DNA of 64,000 nucleotides from NCBI GenBank assembly GCA_944548615.1, contig OX155961.1:14860550-14924549 (forward strand), in the 5' to 3' direction. Within the stretch, counting starts at the first letter, position 1. The number at the start of each line of letters is the position of its first letter. Below are positions 45,050-56,164 of the stretch, piece by piece. This DNA is from Micropterix aruncella. Its lineage: Eukaryota > Arthropoda > Insecta > Lepidoptera > Micropterigidae. A model generated the notes under the pieces. The model did no database searches. It was not told the DNA's origin and saw only the letters and a list, made by a program, of their open reading frames with translations. The position numbers and the translations under genes are program-made.

Positions 45050-46260
45050 ATCAATTCACTTGATTAAAGTATCTACGTTTGCATCACTGAAAATTAGAGA
45101 CGTATCATCTGCATAAAGGGTAATTTCGTCATTATCTGATATCACGCAATCTGGTATGTCATTTATATACACAAGGAAAAGAAATGAACCCAGGATAGAG
45201 CCTTGTGGCACTCCTTGCGTAATTAACAGGGGTTTACTAACAATATTTTGTATTTTGCGTTCGTCCTTGCAAATAAGACTCTATTAGATTTAGTTCCCTA
45301 CCTCGAACGCCATAATGCTCGAGTTTACATAGCAAGATGGTGTGATCGACGCAATCAAAGGCCTTGGATAGATCACCGAATAAACCCAGAGTTTTTTCCG
45401 ACTTATCTAGGCTGGAGAGCAACTTTTCCATAAGACCCGCAATCGCATCTATTGTGGAAAACGACTTGCAGAACCCGAATTGTTTCGAAGTTAACATCTT
45501 ATTTAAAGCAAAGAAATTGCTAATTTGCTGTAAAAGAATTTTTTCAAACATTTTGCTAAAAGTTGGCAAAAGTGATTCTTTAGAAAACTTTCTTATAGAC
45601 AGGAACCACTTTTGCCAATTTCATTTTACAAGGAAATACTCCACAGTCAAAACACATATTAAAAAATGTACTCAAATGTTCAGCTACTACCGCCACAGAG
45701 CTCTTCAGGATTTTTGTCGACATCGACCAGAGATCGGTAGAGTTTTTATTTTTTAATAACCTACCAATGTTTATTATTTCTTGGGAAGTCGTTACTGCAA
45801 ACTTAAAACTATTATCATTACTATTACGGAAAGTTAATAAAAGGTCAAGAGACGTTTTTACAGTATCAAATGCACTATTTACATTCACTGTTATCTTGTT
45901 GAAGTGATCACTAAAAAGCTCTGCAACAGCAGTAGCATCCAATACAATACTTCCGTTTATATTAAGTTTAACACTTTCGTCAAATAATGAAAAGCGGCCA
46001 CACTCTTTGCTAATGACATCCCAGGTAGCTTTGATTTTGTCATCCGATCTTTGAATAATCGATTGTAGATATTGCTGTTTGGCATTCTAAACAATTACTT
46101 GTAGATTTTTTGATAGCTTTGTACATATTTCACAAAATCTGGGTGAGTGGTTATTTTTCGTAGTTCATGTAATTCAAAAATCCGTGCCCTAGATACTTTA
46201 ATTCCTTTCGATGCCCAGTCATTGAATGTTTTTTTTCTTTTCTATGACTTTTTTTTAGGG
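45050..46260 (-). mobile_element. LINE ORF2 fragment with reverse transcriptase
   Basis: Broken minus-strand frames read, from 46260 down: FNDWASKGIKVSRARIFELH, KATWDVISKECGRFSLFD, VAELFSDHFNKITVNV, VFPCKMKLAKVVPVYKK, PTFSKMFEKILLQQI, LFGDLSKAFDCVDHTILL, GVPQGSILGSFLFLVYINDI and LYADDTSLIFSDANVDT. The catalytic YADD is kept. The N-terminal endonuclease and the C-terminal end are missing. Similarity to the 58.5-62.1 kb element is general, so these may be different families of the same CR1/Jockey-like group. Confidence 0.8.
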
Positions 46261-46269
46261 GGCATTTTC

Positions 46270-46585
46270 GTATCCAGAGCTGATAAAAACCATTTTAAAA
46301 AAATGACACAAAATTCGTTTGGATCGCTTACATCCATAATGGGGGGGAGAAGTGATCCTCAAAGCTGCCTATCAATGTCTACTAGCTCAGACAGACAGAT
46401 ATACCTACTAACATCCTTTTTTATATTCATAGATAGATTAAGTCCCAGTTGCCAAATTGTAGTACGACGTTGAGCAATCTAATACGCTATATAATTAATG
46501 GTTTTACTATCACCGCATCTCCATGTTTTGAGATCCCGGAAAATCCAAAAGGTGATTTATGAAAATGTGTGTGTGTGTATATGTA

Positions 46586-46618
<33 letters not shown>

Positions 46619-47435
46619 AGTAATGCAAGGAAGTTACAAGGCTCATAAAGAGAAAGCCCCAAACAACAAATAAAAAATGTAAGGAAGAATTGAGGGTCGC
46701 TGATAGCTATGATTATCGCCAGCCTTTGATATAAGACGGCACTAAAAGAAGAAAACCAATATCCTCACTTTTGCACAGAGATCTATCAATTAATCTCTAT
46801 CAAATATGTACGTATCCTCTGCAAGGTAAGCGTTAACTTCTTTAATTTTCTCATTCTTATATAAGGATGCAGCTTATATTTTATATGATTTTATTGCATG
46901 AAATGTAACAAATAACATTATTTTACACTTTACAACCATATACGTTGTTAAGTAACACATTCCGTTACTAATCAGTTGTTTATTGTTTGTAACGTCTATT
47001 AACTATGTCATTAACCTCCATAATGATAAAACCGGCCAGTGTATTATCGACTGATCATCGCTTCAAGTCCATATGTCACATAATAAATAATATAATAGAA
47101 GGTCAAGTGGTTGGGCAACTAATGCAGTTGAGGTCCAAGTTAGAGTTTAATTTATTTGAATTAAAGTTTTTTCCTAATTTAGGTTATTTTATGCTTAAAA
47201 AATCATTAATGTTTGGATTTATGTTGAATTTTGTCGTGAAATTAAAAAAAAACGATAGGAAGTCTATTTAAATACCTCGTTATTTGAATATGTGAATCAG
47301 TTTATTTATATAACATTTCAGTTTATTTATATAACAAATTCGAAATTTAAATTCTAAGTGTCAACATATTTTAAAATTTTCCCACCTCTAAATAATAATT
47401 AAATAATACATTTAGTGACTATAGTGCAATTCTAC
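46270..47435. other. No gene recognised; GT microsatellite inside
   Basis: A (GT)n run with interruptions lies at 46566-46618. The rest is AT-rich and unassigned. Confidence 0.5.
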
Positions 47436-47458
47436 AGTCTGGTTTCACTGGCGCTTAA

Positions 47459-47902
47459 CACGGGACGCGTCCCGAAGGATCTTATCGGTCTGAGCTGTTC
47501 ACTTTAAATATTCGACCAGCGTGTCTATGGACAAAGTCGACCATCGAAAACAAGCGAGCTGTCGTTACTGGCTGGGGGCAGATCGACTTTGCTGAAGATA
47601 CATCGGACGACTTACTGAAGGTGGTGGTGGATTTGATTCACCAGCCGACCTGTCGAAGACTATATGCAAAGACTCTCAGAAGGAGGTTTCCGCAAGGTAC
47701 AACGGACGATCAATTGTGCGCTGGCAGCTTAGAAGGAGGACGAGACTCTTGTGGAGGCGATAGTGGTGGACCTCTGCAATTGACGATAGCTGACAACCAA
47801 TGCCTCTTTAACATAATCGCCGTTACCAGTATTGGAAAGAGCCCTTGCGGAAGTGCCAAGGGACCTGGCATTTACACTGCCGCGAAGAGTCATGTGAAAT
47901 AA
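47459..47902 (+). pseudogene. C-terminal half of a trypsin-like serine protease
   Basis: The frame reads FTLNIRPACLWTK, then RAVVTGWGQIDFAEDTSDDL, CAGSLEGGRDSCGGDSGGPL and CLFNIIAVTSIGKSPCG. It then reads GPGIYTAAKSHVK and a stop. The catalytic serine with its GDSGGP box and the aspartate six residues before it (DSCGGDS, trypsin-type specificity) are present. The catalytic His and Asp regions are not in this frame; a DLIGL reading at 47478-47492 in another frame may be a shifted remnant of the Asp region. The usual end (a WI motif after the YT strand) is missing. PACLW and the VTS-GK-CG block resemble insect clip-domain proteases of the snake/persephone type. It is most likely a truncated pseudogene, or a final exon of a gene whose other exons I cannot find. 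Confidence 0.7.
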
Positions 47903-47914
47903 ATGGCGTTTTAG

Positions 47915-48314
47915 GAGTATGTCTCCCGCCGGAAAATTGTCCAAAAACTGACGGGGATTTGCCAAATGGGAATTTTGTATAATGATAATAATATCACAAT
48001 TTTGTATAATGTCGGAACAAGAGAATATATGCTGTATTCAACACAGCCCCATGAGCAACAACACGAGATCATCAGAAAACCAGGATAAATACAATAATGC
48101 ATCTTCTACATCACCGCCTACTACAACAACTACCAATAAGTCACCGGTCATCTCTACAATAGCTCCAGAAAAACCTCAAACATCACCACAAGCCATAACT
48201 ACCAATTTCATAAATGACAGTGTGGAAAAACGAACTAAATTCGAAAAAAATAGCTCTGCAATATTGAGTACAAATTTAACAATGACAGCCATTGCTGTGT
48301 TGGCGATTAATTAA
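47915..48314 (+). pseudogene. Clip-domain-like piece with Ser/Thr-rich tail
   Basis: Twelve bases after the protease stop is an acceptor-like TTTTAG, followed by a frame reading GVCLPPENCPKTDGDLPNG. A second frame, shifted by one or two bases, reads ISQFCIMSEQENICCIQ. Together these give C-x5-C and C-x8-CC, the spacing of cysteines 2-3 and 4-6 of clip domains. A Ser/Thr/Pro-rich stretch follows (STSPPTTTTTNKSP), then a short hydrophobic end (MTAIAVLAIN) and a stop. In normal proteases the clip lies N-terminal to the catalytic domain; here it follows one and no catalytic domain comes after. It may be the start of a second, broken gene copy. Confidence 0.45.
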
Positions 48315-48317
48315 TTT

Positions 48318-48550
48318 ATTTTATTTTATCTGCATCCAAACTTTTCTCTGGTCGTAACGGTCTCCGTTCCATCGGGTTCAGAAGAGGGAGGAAGAGAGAG
48401 TGCACCCGTGGTCGCGCGCCCACCTGTGCACTATAATATAGCCTGCGCACTTGACTGCTTCCGAACAATGGACTCTGAGAAGACTAAAGAAGTCACTAGC
48501 ATCTACAATGCAGTCGCTATGGCCGAACACGGCTAGAAGGATATATATAA
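48318..48550 (-). mobile_element. Dispersed repeat of lepidopteran type
   Basis: The minus strand contains CAAGTGCGCAGGCTATATTA, GTGCACTCTCTCTTCC and CCGATGGAACGGAGACCGTT. This kind of sequence is familiar from moth genomes, but I cannot name the family from here. Confidence 0.4.
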
Positions 48551-48554
48551 CATT

Positions 48555-50115
48555 TCATCTTGATTTTAAGTAATATTAAACTAGAAAAAAAAATACTTTT
48601 AAATTAAAATAAAGCGACAAATTGATTTATCTCAAACCCATGCAACCCGAGACGCGTCGCACATCTAACTAGGCTTACATCTGTAACTAGGCTTACCTAC
48701 ATCTGCATCTAGATGCGCGATTTACGAATTGTTTTAGATTGTGTTTTGGAGGTTTTAAAAAACAATAAATATTTTAATTATTAAATATTAAATACTAGTA
48801 ATAATAGTAACAATACGATTAGACTAACATTCTGCAAATATATTGAGATCTTTAATCGAGTAACGGCATAATTTCATGGCAGACCGCGGCAATTTATTTC
48901 TTGCAATATCGCCGCAATGAAATGAAATTGCAATGAATTTCTTGCAATATCGCCGCGCTCGACAAAAGTACTATAACTATGGAACTACTATAGCCATTAT
49001 AAAAAGAGTAACTGTGCAATAATTGCATTGAAATGTCGTATATAGAATATTGAAATCTCATTTTGTAAAAAAAATTGATAATTATGAACAAATTTGAGAA
49101 AGTCGAAAAAGTGAAAAAACTCGGCATATCTAACTTGTACTAGTCTTACGGAAAAATACGGAACCCTATTTAGAAATTGGAAATACTGTCGTGATCTTTA
49201 TTAGATTCTCTATCAAAGGTAATATTTCGTTCTGCTTATTTACATATAAAAATATTTAGATATTAGCTCATAAAAAGCAATATTTTTTTTAATGATTTCT
49301 CGAAAAAAATATATATGATGTTTAACAATGGAATTTTATCAGAAATATCCTCGAAATAACGCGCGAAATTATTCTAGTGGCCGTCTATCTATCTATGGTA
49401 ATAATGAGATATTTGGTATGGATTTTAGGATGCGTTCGAATTAGAAAATAATATTACTGTGCGCCCCGGGAGCAAGCCGCAAATATTGGTTGTTAAGTAT
49501 TCAAAGGTGTTCTGATGTGCAACCAAATTTGGTCGTTACGTAGCCGAATAGATGTAATATTTTGAACAAAATCAACAAATTAACGTTAACAAACGATCGC
49601 TGAATGGTTAAAAACACCTACTCAAAGCATTCCAACGCTAATTTGTGACAATAATCTTAATTAAGTATCGAAATTGCAATACATTAAGACATATTATTTA
49701 AATAATATCGCGCCAAAAACAGAGTTGTATACATGACACAACGCAACCGAAGCCATTCTATATTATATGCATCGTTGACCTTTGTAAAATGTCAAATATT
49801 AAACTAATGTTTTCTTGTCTCACACTTCAACAATAAACGCAATTATGGATTAAAGCGACGCCAGAGGTAAATCGTATATTTGTGTAAATGTTGAGAAATA
49901 CATAGAAGTCTTTAAAAATATCTAGGTTTTTCGTATAAAAAGGTGTCCTAAAATAGTTTTGTTCTTAATATAGGTAGTGATTTTTTGTAAATTAAATATA
50001 TCTTATATTGTATATTGAATGTATAAAGTTTATCCCGAATGAATAAAAACATAAACACGATTTAATAGTAACGAAAATCTTATGTGAATTTACGCGAAAA
50101 TTGCGTTATATATTT
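48555..50115. other. No gene recognised
   Basis: AT-rich sequence. A short direct repeat containing TTTCTTGCAATATCGCCGC occurs twice at about 48895-48958. Confidence 0.4.
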
Positions 50116-50117
50116 AA

Positions 50118-50560
50118 TTAGCTGATCCGTGCCCAATTCGTTGGGCAGTAAACGTAAAAGTAAGAGATAAAGCTTATATATTTATTATTGACGTTAAGAC
50201 CCGCGAATAAATAGGCGGGTCTCAGCTGTAGGGGATTGAACAATAACAATCTGGTCGACGTGCGTACGCGCCGGCGAGCGGGCGGAAACTAAACGGTCGA
50301 TCGGAGCGCTCACACAGTATAACTGTCTTTGCGCAGTGGTGGTATAAGGGTGTTAATGGTAAAGCATATTTAGTGTAACGTTTAGAGTGCTCTCACGTTT
50401 TAATTAACTGTAATTAATTTGGAGCCTAAATAAAAAATGTGGCTAAGTGCGCGCTAGACAATATAATTAAATATAATTCAAGGACCCTGTAGGGTCCTAC
50501 AAATTTCACGCGGTAAATTCGTTTTCTATCCTATTTGTAATGTCAAACAACCGCGATAGT
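50118..50560. repeat. Mosaic of repeat ends
   Basis: It opens with the head of family H (AGCTGATCCGTGCCCAATTC). A 7-bp perfect stem GACCCGC / GCGGGTC follows at about 50200-50223, with AATAAA in its loop, then a GC-rich patch. It ends with the ACAAATTTCACGCGGTAAAT block that marks the ends of the Penelope-like element at 54340-55480. Confidence 0.5.
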
Positions 50561-50564
50561 CTTC

Positions 50565-51065
50565 GATTTTATATAATATAATTAAATTTACATATTAATT
50601 GTATTTCATTGTATCGAAGGACTGATTGCGCCTGATTTTTTTTAAATCAGTTTAAAGCCTAAATGTCCAACATTTTTAAGCTATTGCATAGCTTTTATAG
50701 CGGGCCTAGTAGGCCAGAGCGGCGACCGAATGAAGAAATTTCTTAACGAAAATTAATGATTTTAAAATGATAATTACGTCTAAACGAGTACTGCTTACGA
50801 TTCAAAAAAAATATATGTTAAACAAGAACATTTTCCTAATATTCTAAGCTTTGAATATTTTAGATTTCGTGTATATTACATAGTGTAATTAATTTGTGAA
50901 ATTAGGTCTAACCGAACACAAAAACGACTACTACGCAAATACTATCTGGCGTATTATTATGAAACCTGCACCATTTTAAAGATAATTAAATTATGTAACT
51001 TTTTTAAATTACGATTTTTTTCGAATAATCCGTTTTTTTTGCTTTATCGAATAAAAAATTCGTGC
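50565..51065. other. No gene recognised
   Basis: AT-rich sequence. AAGCTATTGCATAGCTT near 50680 recurs inverted near 51230, outside the hairpin element described next. Confidence 0.4.
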
Positions 51066-51068
51066 GCG

Positions 51069-51162
51069 GCGCTCTATCGGAAAACGTTTAAATTATTCCG
51101 AATCATTTGCTACCGCAGCCGCAAATGATTCGGAATAATTTCAACGTTTTCCGATAGAGCGC
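51069..51162. repeat. Inverted repeat with arms of about 41 bp
   Basis: Left arm GCGCTCTATCGGAAAACGTT onwards pairs with the right arm ending AACGTTTTCCGATAGAGCGC. There is one small indel and a loop of about 12 bp (CTACCGCAGCCG). It is probably the core of a fold-back element. Confidence 0.85.
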
Positions 51163-51169
51163 AGTTATC

Positions 51170-52100
51170 TGATATCAGAAAAAATAAAATAAATAAATAA
51201 TTAAAATTGCATAAGTTGTTAAAAATGCTATGCAATAGCTTTACCGCGGCAGTCCCCGAGTGCAACACGTATTTTTTAATCTAAATTATAAATTGGTTTC
51301 TTATCTAGGGATTGCCTTAGACACTTTTTTTAAATTAGTGCTCATATTTTTCAAATAATTCATGAAACAAGAGATCTTCAGACATGGTCGTTCCCAGGTA
51401 TCATGTCACCTTAACTTCCTTGTGTATTTCTTTAAACATTGTAGTTTCTCGTACATGCATTCTAGAATAAAATTATATTAGATTTAAATGATAAAATGTT
51501 ATAAATAAAAAAAAACCAAATGGGATTTAACGGGTACGTTTCCATTATATTAAAGCAAAAGAAAAGGTCAACTCCGAAGAGGCAAGGAAAAACGCCTGTG
51601 GTTTGATTCCTGTTTTGCAACAGATTCGTTAAGTAGGTAAGTATTTATCTTTAAAACCGCGATCTGGGTATAGACATTATATTTTCAATAATATTAATAC
51701 AAATAAAATTACATTTTCAGTTACACATAGGTATAATTGTAAAAAAGTCTTCAAAAAAATCTAATCGATGAAAAAACATAAAATATCGGAAATTCAGTAA
51801 TAAAAATATAAAAACCTAGAAAAATATAAAAGTGAAATAATTAAAAAATTAAAAAACATAAAAATTCAGAAATTCAGTAACAATAATATAAAAAACCAGA
51901 AGAATAGAATTTAAATCAACTGTAATTAAAATGGCAAAACTGTATAGATTATAAGGGCTTAATATATGGTACAAGTATGTTATATTATATCCAGCAATAT
52001 ATATCGCTTGAATTTCTTAAACGGAAATTTCTTACGAAACCTGTGAATTGATACTGAGTGAAAATTATTATACATATTAATCTGTACATTGCAATTCAAG
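51170..52100. other. No gene recognised
   Basis: AT-rich sequence. Related AAAATATAAAA-type phrases repeat at 51780-51905 (CATAAAAT-TCGGAAATTCAGTAA twice). Confidence 0.4.
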
Positions 52101-52109
52101 ATTGCTACT

Positions 52110-52345
52110 ATATCACCCACAAGTTGGCTGCCTACCCCCTCACTGGCCCCAGCCAGTCGCATAGAGGATAAGTAGAGTCCGATTAGCATATCCGACGGGG
52201 CTGGCACGCGGCCGGCGCCCGTTTCCGGTGTGCGTTCAGGTATCCGTGAGCGCACCTCATCCGTGACGTCACAATGGCAGCGCCGCGTGTGTTCGATTAG
52301 CGCCACCTACCGTCGATCGACCCTAACGAGCCGCATTGTGTATGC
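52110..52345. promoter_or_regulatory. GC-rich island with a CRE-like palindrome
   Basis: The patch is GC-rich within AT-rich flanks. It contains the palindrome TGACGTCA (52264-52271, the CREB/ATF consensus) directly followed by CAATGGCAGCGCC. It could be a promoter of an unseen gene or a piece of repeat DNA. A minus-strand frame across it resembles no protein I know. Confidence 0.35.
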
Positions 52346-52349
52346 CGCG

Positions 52350-52808
52350 TCGGCGCAAATATCTTTGATTTTTAGTGTCTCATATAAAATCGGTACAGAT
52401 ATCAAGAGGACTAAATATTTAAAATTAAACTTACCCACTTAATGTTAATAGAGAAAGCCACATAAAACTACCATTTGATATTAAAAATAAAGTCAAACAT
52501 ATTGAAGATATGTTGTAGTTGACCTAAAACTACTATTTAAGTAGTATATACCAAACAAAATACGCTAATCACAGTATTTTTGGGAAAATAAAGTGGGTTA
52601 AATTCAATTCTTAAAATGAATTTTGCACTGCATGGATCTCTCTCAACAACTCAATTCCGATCTCTCTCAACAACTCATCAACTTCCGCCATCTAGAAATC
52701 TTCTTCAAGGCTTCTTCGTGCTCGGGATCTTGGGGTTATAAAAATCCACAGCCATCAGTACAAATCGTTTCAGTAATATAAATACAAAACACCTAAAATT
52801 TGGCCAGA
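52350..52808. other. No gene recognised
   Basis: AT-rich; the phrase ATCTCTCTCAACAACTCA is tandemly repeated at about 52635-52680. Confidence 0.4.
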
Positions 52809-52811
52809 AAA

Positions 52812-53862
52812 ACCTTACGAAGCGGTGAAACGGTGTATACCGAATCTATCGCGGACCACGGTATCCTTTGTCCGGCTGTTCACACAGGATCGGGTTGCCG
52901 ATGTTCGTTTCAAGAGCAATCGCCGTAAGGTCCGCAACCACCCCCGCTCTATAGGAAACAGTACTGCTTCCAGACTCCCCCGACTGTTAGTCAGAGGGAG
53001 CTAATGGGCCCATGATGAGGTGGCCACAATGACCCATGTGTTCAGGGTCGGTCACACTCACGGGTCAACACCCATCCGATGGCCTCCACGCATGGGGTGC
53101 GAGCCTGGGTAGGACACTGGGTCAACCAGTCTCTCCTGGGAATCAATCCTCTGGCGCTCCTGGACGGTCTGCACACCGAGCGGCGCAAGCCAATCGATTG
53201 TGCTCTCCGACTAACAATCGGGGGAGTCTGGAAACTGTATTGTTTTCTATAGAGCGGGGGTAGTTGTCTACCTTACGGCGACTGCTCTTGAAATGACCAT
53301 TGGCCATCCGATCCCGGTTCAGAGTCGGGCAAAGGACGCCTTGGTCCGCGATAGATTCGGTGCACTCCGTTTCACCGCTTCGTAAGGGAGAGGACCGCGC
53401 AAGCGACCTCGAACTCGGAACCAATCGAGAGACCGGAGAAATCTGGTCACAATTGGAAGTGAGGGCGCGAGTATCTCGATCCCGCCGGGTGTATTCCTGG
53501 CTCACTCGCGGTAAGGCGTTGGACTCTCACGGGTTGTGACGTAGCTGGACGTAGGATTGTACTGTCCAAAGTCTTCTACGTTCACTGCAGGGCGACAGAA
53601 CGACTAATCGTTAAAACGTCCTGTGGTGACCGGGCTCGCCCGTTGTAGTCGACACCGCAAGATGTTAGTCAGAGTGCGCAATCGATTGGCTTATGCCGCA
53701 CGGTGCGCAGGCCGTCCAGGAGCGCCAGAAGGTTGATTCCTAGGGGAAACTAACCCTAAGGCCAGAGTCCTACCCATGCTCGCGCTTCATGCGTGGAGGC
53801 CGTCGGATGGGTGTTGACCCGTGAGTGTGACCCTGAGAAGGGCCCCTTAGCTCCCTGCATTC
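52812..53862 (-). mobile_element. Family A copy, minus, split by a second family A copy
   Basis: The parts 52812-52996 and 53675-53862 join into one continuous minus-strand family A copy. They are parted by the plus-strand copy at 52997-53662. The join matches the uninterrupted copies at 4060-4090 and 28995-29040. Confidence 0.85.
52997..53662 (+). mobile_element. Family A copy with 12-bp target duplication
   Basis: It begins GGAGCTAATGGGCC and ends GTCGACACCGCAAGA. The 12-bp direct repeat TGTTAGTCAGAG lies on both sides (52985-52996 and 53663-53674). Length is 666 bp. There is no poly-A tail and no long frame. The variable-type duplication fits a retroposon. Confidence 0.85.
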
Positions 53863-53864
53863 GC

Positions 53865-54335
53865 ACAGCCCTTTATGGGTGTGATTAGGGCTTTATGGTG
53901 GCTTTCTCTCATCTACCATTTGGCTTCATGTAATAAATAAATTAAAAACTTACCCATCCCTGCAAAATTTCAAAAATCCACATGCAAATCCCACATATTA
54001 TATTGGACCTCTGTATATTATTACAACTACAGTCCTAAATCGGAAGTTTCCTGCCGCTTAGTGGCAAATTGAGCGAAGGGGTAGCCCATTGACGATCGTA
54101 GATATATGATCAGATATATAATGGACTACGAGATGGACAGGACAAGGAGGCTGACAAGCGAGAATAATTCAAGCCGCACGCCAACGATACCCTGTTGTTG
54201 CGTATCCGATACTGTGATAAAGGATAATAGTCGTACGTTTGATATCGATTCAAGCGAATAAGCGATCGACACGTGCTTTGGATTACTTTCGGTCCCCACA
54301 TGGCTTATTAAGGTTATATTTTTTTGAGTGCTGAA
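53865..54335. other. No gene recognised
   Basis: No supported feature. Confidence 0.35.
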
Positions 54336-54339
54336 ATCC

Positions 54340-55480
54340 TATTTAATATAAAATCGAAAACAATCACGGTTGTTTGACATTATAAATAGGATAGAAAATG
54401 AATTTACCACTTGAAATTTGTAGCACCCGACGTTTCGGGGACGTTGCAGCCGCCGTTGTCCAGGGTAGACTGAAGAGCTGTCAATCCGTTGTTTTCGAAT
54501 TTTGAAAAACCGTCCACATATACCGACAGATATTTGCATGCAAGCTCACACCATCATCCCTACCATCTACGTTCAGTGCAAACGTCGCTCGTGAATCGAG
54601 CACGCGATCTATCCGACGCTGAGTATTTTCCGAAGGAGATGGAATATGTCAATGATGTCCTTAGGAAAAATGGATACGGAAAATATCACGAGACACGCAC
54701 ACGATCTAATACAGACGAAACTCAGAAACCAAACAGATCAAGAGCATTCTTACCATACGTCAAGGGCGTGACAGGTCGAATAAGTAAGATGCTATATAGA
54801 TTCGATATAAAAACGATCTTCAAACCGACCCAAAATATAGCTCGATGAGGCCTGTAAAGGATGTAATACCACTGCAAACCCCGGGTGTGTATAAAGTCGA
54901 ATGCAGTTGCGGTTTAGCCTACGTTGGACAAACGAAACGGCCCATAGTCACGCGACTGACAGAACACATCAAAGCTGTTAAAACCGTTCAGCGAGAAAAA
55001 TCGGCGATCTGCGAACATATATTGAATAGCAGAAGTAACCACTGGATGCAGTTTCAAAATCCCATTGTGCTATCCAAGGAACAATTCTACTTTCCCTGCA
55101 TGATCCGGAAAGCCATTGAAATAAGAAGAACCTCGAACTTCAATAGAGACGACGGTTACAAACTCTCTTCTACGTGGAACCCTCTTCTTAAAATGTCCCC
55201 GCTGCCTAACGCCGAACGCAAAGACGTAAGACAGGATACAGTGAGTGTTGTGTGCAAGACGGATTCTCAAAATTCGCGCGCTCCGAGCCCGACCCCTTAC
55301 CACCGTTATAACCTACGAAGTGGCGGCAGCGGTATGCGGCCTACCCGCAAAACAACGCATTGACAGCTCTTCAGTCTACCCTGGACAACAGCAACTGCAA
55401 CGTTACCGAAACGTCGGGTGCTACAAATTTCACGCGGTAAATTCGTTTTCTATCCTATTTATAATCCTATTTAATGTTTT
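54340..55480 (+). mobile_element. Truncated Penelope-like element with inverted flanks
   Basis: Two overlapping frames (54489-54848 and 54845-55363, offset by a frameshift) encode the C-terminal part of a Penelope-type polyprotein. A basic linker is followed by a GIY-YIG endonuclease: PGVYKVECSCGLAYVGQTKR, then RLTEHIKAV and ICEHIL. The CxC and later Cys/His residues fit the zinc-binding form of this domain. The reverse transcriptase core is missing. About 110 bp at each end (54375-54490 and 55363-55475) are inverted copies of each other, sharing CCCGACGTTTCGG and CCAGGGTAGACTGAAGAGCT. Penelope-like elements are known to carry such direct or inverted terminal copies. Confidence 0.85.
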
Positions 55481-55739
55481 TGCGATAATTGTTGTTAAAA
55501 CAAACATCGTCAATGAGGTAATAATAAACCGACCTGTTAAACAGGGCCCGAAGGAGCTGTTAGTATTTTGATTAAATATTTACTTGAAGACGACGACTTA
55601 TCTAAGAAGTAGAATAGTTAGGAAAACAATGTATTTAAATAAAATGATAAATCTTACTTCTGTCTATAAGTTTTTCGACTTTTATTCCATTATATTTAAT
55701 ATTCCTTGATATTTCCTTTACATAGATGTATAATATTTT

Positions 55740-55980
55740 GTTTGTTTGTTTGTTTATACTCTTTATTGTGAAGTTTCACATTAGGCGGGTTTATTGTCAT
55801 ATGACAATCTCTTACAACCAACCCTACTGTGACGTGTTTATATGTATGTGTCCGTGTAATATGTGTGTAAGTGTGTTGTGTCTTGTTATTGCATTCGATC
55901 GACAGAACTGAAAATACGGAAAATGATAACCCCAGCCAGGAATCGAACCTGGCTACCTAATCACTATGCCACCGGGCCGT
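55740..55980 (-). mobile_element. tRNA-derived SINE, copy 2
   Basis: It is the same family as 8894-9174, with the B box (GGTTCGATTCC), the hairpin at 55793-55808 and the (AAAC)n tail. The tRNA-like head has lost about 20 bp between the A and B boxes. Immediately beyond the head, GTGGCATAGTTGTTAGG is an inverted copy of the A box region. Confidence 0.88.
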
Positions 55981-56164
55981 GGCATAGTTGTTAGGGAATA
56001 TTTTATACTATTCCTTTTTATTTGTATTTATTTTATTTATTTACCTATCCATAACATACATAATTACTAATTAATTAAGTACTAACTATTGATTTTAAAT
56101 AGTAGTGGGGTAGAATATAAGTAGTGCTTAACTAATCAGTAAATAATCAAAACTTTAAACCTGA

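Noticed and set aside
47621..47623. Start of the protease at GTG 47621
   Set aside because: The reading frame with clear protease sequence (TGWGQ, RPACLW) continues upstream of it to 47459.
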